Positions 60,783 through 64,000 of a stretch of DNA of 64,000 nt are shown piece by piece. Numbering within the stretch: position 1 is the stretch's first letter; the number at the start of each line of letters is the position of its first letter. Below the pieces are notes generated by a model. It was given only the letters and a program-made list of their open reading frames with translations, was not told the origin of the DNA and made no database searches. Source of the stretch: F1-120-MAGs118 sp013360535 (GTDB taxonomy: Bacteria; Planctomycetota; UBA1135; GCA-002686595); NCBI GenBank assembly GCA_026647215.1, contig JAPKHC010000018.1, positions 1 through 64,000 of the forward strand. The letters are read 5' to 3'. The position numbers and the translations under genes were made by a program.

Positions 60783-61418
60783 TCACTGCGAGGGAAGCGG
60801 CAGGCCCTGAAGGTCCTTGATGTCCATGCGCGCGAGGCGGATGGCGGACTCGAGGTTGGCTTCGGCGCGCGCGGCACCGGCGGCGTCGCCCTTGGCGAGC
60901 AGCGTCTCGGCGACGAGCTTGTAGTTCTGGCGCGAGGCGTCGACCTCACGCTCCCATTCTTCGGGCGCCGCACCCTCGAGGCGCAGGAGCCATGTGATGT
61001 AGTACTGCGAGTTGGCGAGCGCATCGCGCGCGTCGACCAGCATCGCCGGGTCCGCCTGCGGATCACCTTCGAGCTCTCCGACGAGCAGCTCGAGCTCGCG
61101 CCGCGCATCGGGCAGCTTCGAGACGAACATCTGCGCCTTGGCGCGCTCGAGGCGCAGCCGGCGCAGCTCGCTGGTGTGCTCGCCCGGCAGCCTCGCGATC
61201 GCTTCCGAGAGCGTGCGCTCGGCTTCGGCCCACAGGCCCTTCGCCGCCGCGTCGCCTTCGCGCGCCGCGACCTCGCGCGCCTCGCGCACGTAGTCGTCGG
61301 CGAGCGCGATCTGCTCGGCCGCCGCGTCCGTGCGCAGTCGATCCTGCCCCGGACCGTAGTGGTAGGCGGCCGCACCGACGGGCAGCAGCAGCCACGTGAA
61401 GAAGAGGAGCTTTCTCAT
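60783..61418 (-). CDS. Exported or anchored helical protein of the Bat-like operon
   Basis: 211 residues from the ATG at 61,418. The N-terminus (M-R-K-L-L-F-F-T-W-L-L-L-P-V-G-A-A-A-Y) is a signal or anchor. The rest is helical with TPR-like spacing (W-A-E-A-E-R-T-L-S-E-A-I-A-R-L; L-E-R-A-K-A-Q-M-F-V). In Bat operons a TPR protein (BatC/BatE type) often follows the VWA genes, matching this position. The protein ends abruptly at a TGA after L-P-L-P-S-Q; see the in-frame extension. It starts 52 bases after the VWA gene. Confidence 0.75.
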   Translation of the reverse strand: MRKLLFFTWLLLPVGAAAYHYGPGQDRLRTDAAAEQIALADDYVREAREVAAREGDAAAKGLWAEAERTLSEAIARLPGEHTSELRRLRLERAKAQMFVSKLPDARRELELLVGELEGDPQADPAMLVDARDALANSQYYITWLLRLEGAAPEEWEREVDASRQNYKLVAETLLAKGDAAGAARAEANLESAIRLARMDIKDLQGLPLPSQ

Positions 61419-61470
61419 GCGAGTCGTTTCTCCCGAAAGGCCGGGCGGGGGTAGGTGCCCGGGACGCAAG

Positions 61471-62529
61471 TCATGCTAGCTCGACGGACTGTCGACGTGA
61501 CGGGGTCTTCCCGTCAAGTTCCTGTGCCGGCTCGATCCCGGGCTTGGCCCCCGGGGCCCAGCGGGTGCCGAACAGGTGCAGGAGGACCGGGAGCAGGGCC
61601 AGGAGGCCCGCTCCCAGCGCGATCGCGAGCAGGGCGTACTCGCGCCGGGTGAGCCGCTCGAAGGGGCTCGAGTCGTCGAGCGCGAACGACTCCTGGATCA
61701 CCGCGGTCGAGAGCTGCAGCTCGTTGGCGTTCTGGAACGTGCCGCCCAGCCGCGCCGCGATCTGCTTGAGCGTCGCCACGTCCTGCCGCGAGTGCCGCCC
61801 ATCGATGAAGCGCCCCGTCTGCGGGTCGCCGACGCCGACCACGATCGTGCGGTGGATCGAGGCGGGCATGCGCGGCATGCCGGTCGCGGGCACGGTGTCG
61901 CCGTCGGACACGATCACGAGCGTCGTCGAGCGCGGGTTCCAGTCCTTGGCGATCTTCGCCGCCTCCTCGAGGCCCGCGAACAGCTGCGTCTTGCCGCTCT
62001 TGAAGGCGTGGTGCATCGGCAGGTCGCCGAGGATGTTGCGCACGACCTCGAAGTCGCTCGTGTCGATCACGACGGGCTTGGCCGAGCTGTACACCGCGAC
62101 GACGCTCACGCGGAACACCGCGAACGGCACGCGGTCGAAGAACGACTCCATCACGTCGCGAGCGCGCTGCATGCGGCTCTGCTTCTGGTCCTTGCCCGCG
62201 TCGACGAGGCGCATGCTCGGGCTGACGTCGAGCACGAGCAGCACGTGGCGCGGGTCGGCGTCGCGCGCGGCCGCTCCGCCTTCGCCCGAGTGCGTGCGCG
62301 GCGGGATCAGGGCCAGCGTCGCGAGGCCCCAGGCGAGTGCCGCGAACGACAGCGCGCGCAACCACGGCGCGGAGAGCGCCCACAGCGCCGGACGGCGGCG
62401 CGGGCCGAAGGCGAGGCGCGCCACGCGCGCGACCTTGCGCGAGTGCAGCCACTCCGCCAGCGCCGCCAGCGCCAGCACGATCGCTGCGAGCCATTCCGCC
62501 GCGAATTCCGGCAGGTTCTGCAGGCTCAC
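61471..62529 (-). CDS. VWA domain membrane protein (BatB-like)
   Basis: 352 residues from a GTG in a GTGA overlap with the upstream VWA gene; a second GTG one codon earlier is possible. Membrane helices lie near 12-28 and 55-75, and a C-terminal helix near 305-327. The von Willebrand A domain has a full MIDAS start, D101-V-S-P-S105, and V-S-D-G-D later, so it should bind a divalent metal. BatA/BatB pairs work with MoxR ATPases in envelope stress or assembly; a moxR gene is not in the window and may lie beyond the edge. Confidence 0.85.
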   Translation of the reverse strand: MSLQNLPEFAAEWLAAIVLALAALAEWLHSRKVARVARLAFGPRRRPALWALSAPWLRALSFAALAWGLATLALIPPRTHSGEGGAAARDADPRHVLLVLDVSPSMRLVDAGKDQKQSRMQRARDVMESFFDRVPFAVFRVSVVAVYSSAKPVVIDTSDFEVVRNILGDLPMHHAFKSGKTQLFAGLEEAAKIAKDWNPRSTTLVIVSDGDTVPATGMPRMPASIHRTIVVGVGDPQTGRFIDGRHSRQDVATLKQIAARLGGTFQNANELQLSTAVIQESFALDDSSPFERLTRREYALLAIALGAGLLALLPVLLHLFGTRWAPGAKPGIEPAQELDGKTPSRRQSVELA

Positions 62530-63452
62530 CACGGCGTGTACCTCAGCCCGAAGGCCGCCGCGAGCGCGAGCAGCAGCGCGACCAGCGCGGCGACGCACCA
62601 CGTCAGGTAGTCGTCCGACGCCTCGGCCTGGCTCTTCTCGATGCGCGCCTTCGCCATCGCGTCGATGCTCGCGAAGATGCGGTCGAGGCCGTCCGCCTCG
62701 TCGGGCTTGAAGGCCTCGCCGCCGGTGAGCGCCGCGATGCGCACGACCTCGTCGGGAATCTGGCCGTCGGCGATGTGCACGGAGTACATCGTGATGCCTT
62801 CCGCCGCGAGCTCGCGCGCGATCTCCTCGTCCTGCCCGCCCGACAGGTCCGAGCTGTAGCCGTCGCTGACCAGCACGATCATGCGGTCGCCCTCGGAGCG
62901 CTGGACCAGCTCCTTGCGGCACGCGCGCAGCGCCTTGCCGATCTCGGTGCCACCGAACCAGTTCGGCAGGTTGCGCGGGTGCATGAACGGCGGCGCGCAG
63001 CGGAAGGCCGAGATGTCGTTGGTGAGCGGCACCCAGTGCAGCACGCTGTTGCCGAAGAACGTCAGCCCGAAGGCGTCGCCCTGACGGCGCTCGAGGAACG
63101 TGTTGATCGCCTCCATCGCGGCTTCGTAGCGGTCGCCCGAGCCGAACTTGGCCGTCATGCTGCCCGAGACGTCGACGCAGAACTGGATGTTGGTCAGCGA
63201 GCGCTTCGAGCGCGGCTCGGCCCAGCTCTGCGGTCCCGCCAGCACGAACAGCGCCAGCGCGAGCACGAGCGCCGGCAGGCACTCGGCGAGCCGCAGCAGG
63301 TGCCGCACGCCGGAATTGCGCGCGCCGGGGGCGTGGTCGACCGGCAGCACGAGCGCGCGCCCGCGCCGCCGCCAGCTCCACAGCACCAGCGCGGCCGGGA
63401 TGACCATCAGGAACAGCACCCACGGGTGCCGGAAAGTGGCGAGGACGTCCAC
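62526..63452 (-). CDS. VWA domain membrane protein (BatA-like)
   Basis: 308 residues from a GTG at 63,452, overlapping the last base of the upstream stop (TAGTG). The start V-L-A-T-F-R-H-P-W-V-L-F-L gives a helix at about 10-25, a second helix lies at about 52-72, and one helix is C-terminal. The VWA domain has MIDAS D94-V-S-G-S98, the T of G-G-T-E-I-G, and V-S-D-G. The layout (two helices, VWA, helix) is standard for BatA. Confidence 0.87.
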   Translation of the reverse strand: MDVLATFRHPWVLFLMVIPAALVLWSWRRRGRALVLPVDHAPGARNSGVRHLLRLAECLPALVLALALFVLAGPQSWAEPRSKRSLTNIQFCVDVSGSMTAKFGSGDRYEAAMEAINTFLERRQGDAFGLTFFGNSVLHWVPLTNDISAFRCAPPFMHPRNLPNWFGGTEIGKALRACRKELVQRSEGDRMIVLVSDGYSSDLSGGQDEEIARELAAEGITMYSVHIADGQIPDEVVRIAALTGGEAFKPDEADGLDRIFASIDAMAKARIEKSQAEASDDYLTWCVAALVALLLALAAAFGLRYTPW

Positions 63453-64000
63453 TAGGAGCCTTGCGCGTCGAGCGCGTCCTCGGAAATCGAGCGGTAGGGG
63501 GCGAGCAGCGCCGGAATCTCGTCGCCGCCGCGCGGATCCGGCCGGTGGAGCCACTCCTCGAGCTTCCTGAGCAGCGGCCCCGCGTCGGGATGCGCGCGCA
63601 GCTTGCTGAGCACCTCGCCCGGCCGCGTCTCCTCGAGCTTCAGGCGCCGCCGCCACAGCGCGACCAGCGACAGCTCGAGCCGCCCACGTTCCTCGCGCGA
63701 CAGCTCGCCGCGCATCGCGCGCTCGACCAGCGGCTGCAGGCGCTCCGCCAGCGTGCGCGGCCGCGCGACCGCCGCGGCCCGCGCGCGCCGCTTGCGTCCG
63801 GAGAGCACGATCCACAGGAGCCCGACGACCCACACGACGCCTCCGGCGATCAAGAGCGCCTCGTAACCGCCGACCTTCGGCAGCGGCGCGCTCTCGGGCT
63901 CGCTCGGCTTGCGCAGGCCCGGCTCGCTGATCGCCGAGTCGATCTTGACGAGCAACGGCGGCAGGTTCGCGGTCGAGGAGCCGTCCTTGCGCGCGAGCAG
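63452..64000 (-). CDS. Partial membrane protein upstream of the VWA genes
   Basis: The frame is open to the last base of the window, so the start is outside; 182 residues are visible. A TTG at 63,955 could be read as a start, but the codons before it (reading L-L-A-R-K-D-G-S-S-T-A-N) look protein-like. One membrane helix (E-A-L-L-I-A-G-G-V-V-W-V-V-G-L-L-W-I-V-L) is followed by an Arg-rich cytoplasmic tail of about 120 residues. In Bat operons this position often holds a BatD or DUF58-associated membrane protein, but I cannot assign it. Confidence 0.6.
   Translation of the reverse strand: MLARKDGSSTANLPPLLVKIDSAISEPGLRKPSEPESAPLPKVGGYEALLIAGGVVWVVGLLWIVLSGRKRRARAAAVARPRTLAERLQPLVERAMRGELSREERGRLELSLVALWRRRLKLEETRPGEVLSKLRAHPDAGPLLRKLEEWLHRPDPRGGDEIPALLAPYRSISEDALDAQGS

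Noticed and set aside
56364..61454. Very long open frame (1696 codons) on the plus strand
   Set aside because: It is antisense to genes with clear signal peptides, motifs and overlaps. Its product is mostly Arg/Ala/Leu/Glu with no domain signature, as expected of a shadow frame at 70% G+C.

Overview
The window is about 70% G+C and almost fully coding, with tight, often overlapping genes and few clear Shine-Dalgarno sites. The gene mix suggests Planctomycetota: a Tat-exported Gfo/Idh/MocA oxidoreductase, a DUF1570-type metalloprotease, a CRTAC1 (FG-GAP plus ASPIC/UnbV) protein next to an RnfD-like membrane protein, a BatA/BatB von Willebrand (VWA) operon and a membrane sulfatase-fold enzyme. 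Myxococcota share several of these families, so the phylum is an inference. No rRNA, tRNA, CRISPR array, insertion sequence or integrase was seen, and no gene-free stretch reaches 300 bases.

Positions 1-31,569 are dominated by one complete type VI secretion system (T6SS). A plus-strand accessory operon (319-6444) encodes a DUF2169 protein, a ketosynthase-like protein without the active-site Cys, a PAAR-like DUF4150 protein fused to a putative zinc protease, a lipoprotein, a DUF6484 protein and a TIGR02270 HEAT-like protein. It meets a minus-strand structural operon (31,569 down to 6505) in the order FHA protein, TssJ, K, L, M, TagF, TssA, B, C, a second TssC-like protein, TagJ, TssE, F, G, ClpV, Hcp, VgrG. 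All core parts are present: trans-envelope complex (J, L, M), baseplate (E, F, G, K), sheath (B, C), cap (A), tube (Hcp), spike (VgrG plus PAAR-like tip) and recycling ATPase (ClpV). The accessory operon looks like an effector-loading module for the spike. Two intergenic regions of the operon (17.7 kb and 29.2 kb) carry copies of the same three-hairpin element with a compensatory base change.

Positions 31,657-41,717 hold ApbE (flavinyltransferase), the Tat-exported oxidoreductase with an unknown gene overlapping it, the sulfatase-fold enzyme, a polytopic GT-C-like glycosyltransferase and an orphan methyl-accepting chemotaxis protein. A strong bidirectional terminator follows at 41.75 kb.

Positions 41,791-56,328 hold a 1226-residue secreted multidomain protease-like protein, an operon of NAD-dependent epimerase, small membrane protein and GMC-type oxidoreductase, a subtilase, two tandem related membrane-anchored proteins, and the overlapping CRTAC1/RnfD-like pair.

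Positions 56,448-64,000 are a minus-strand operon cut by the window edge: a membrane protein, two VWA proteins of the BatA/BatB kind, a small helical protein with a coding-like extension after its stop codon, and a 1361-residue exported membrane protein.
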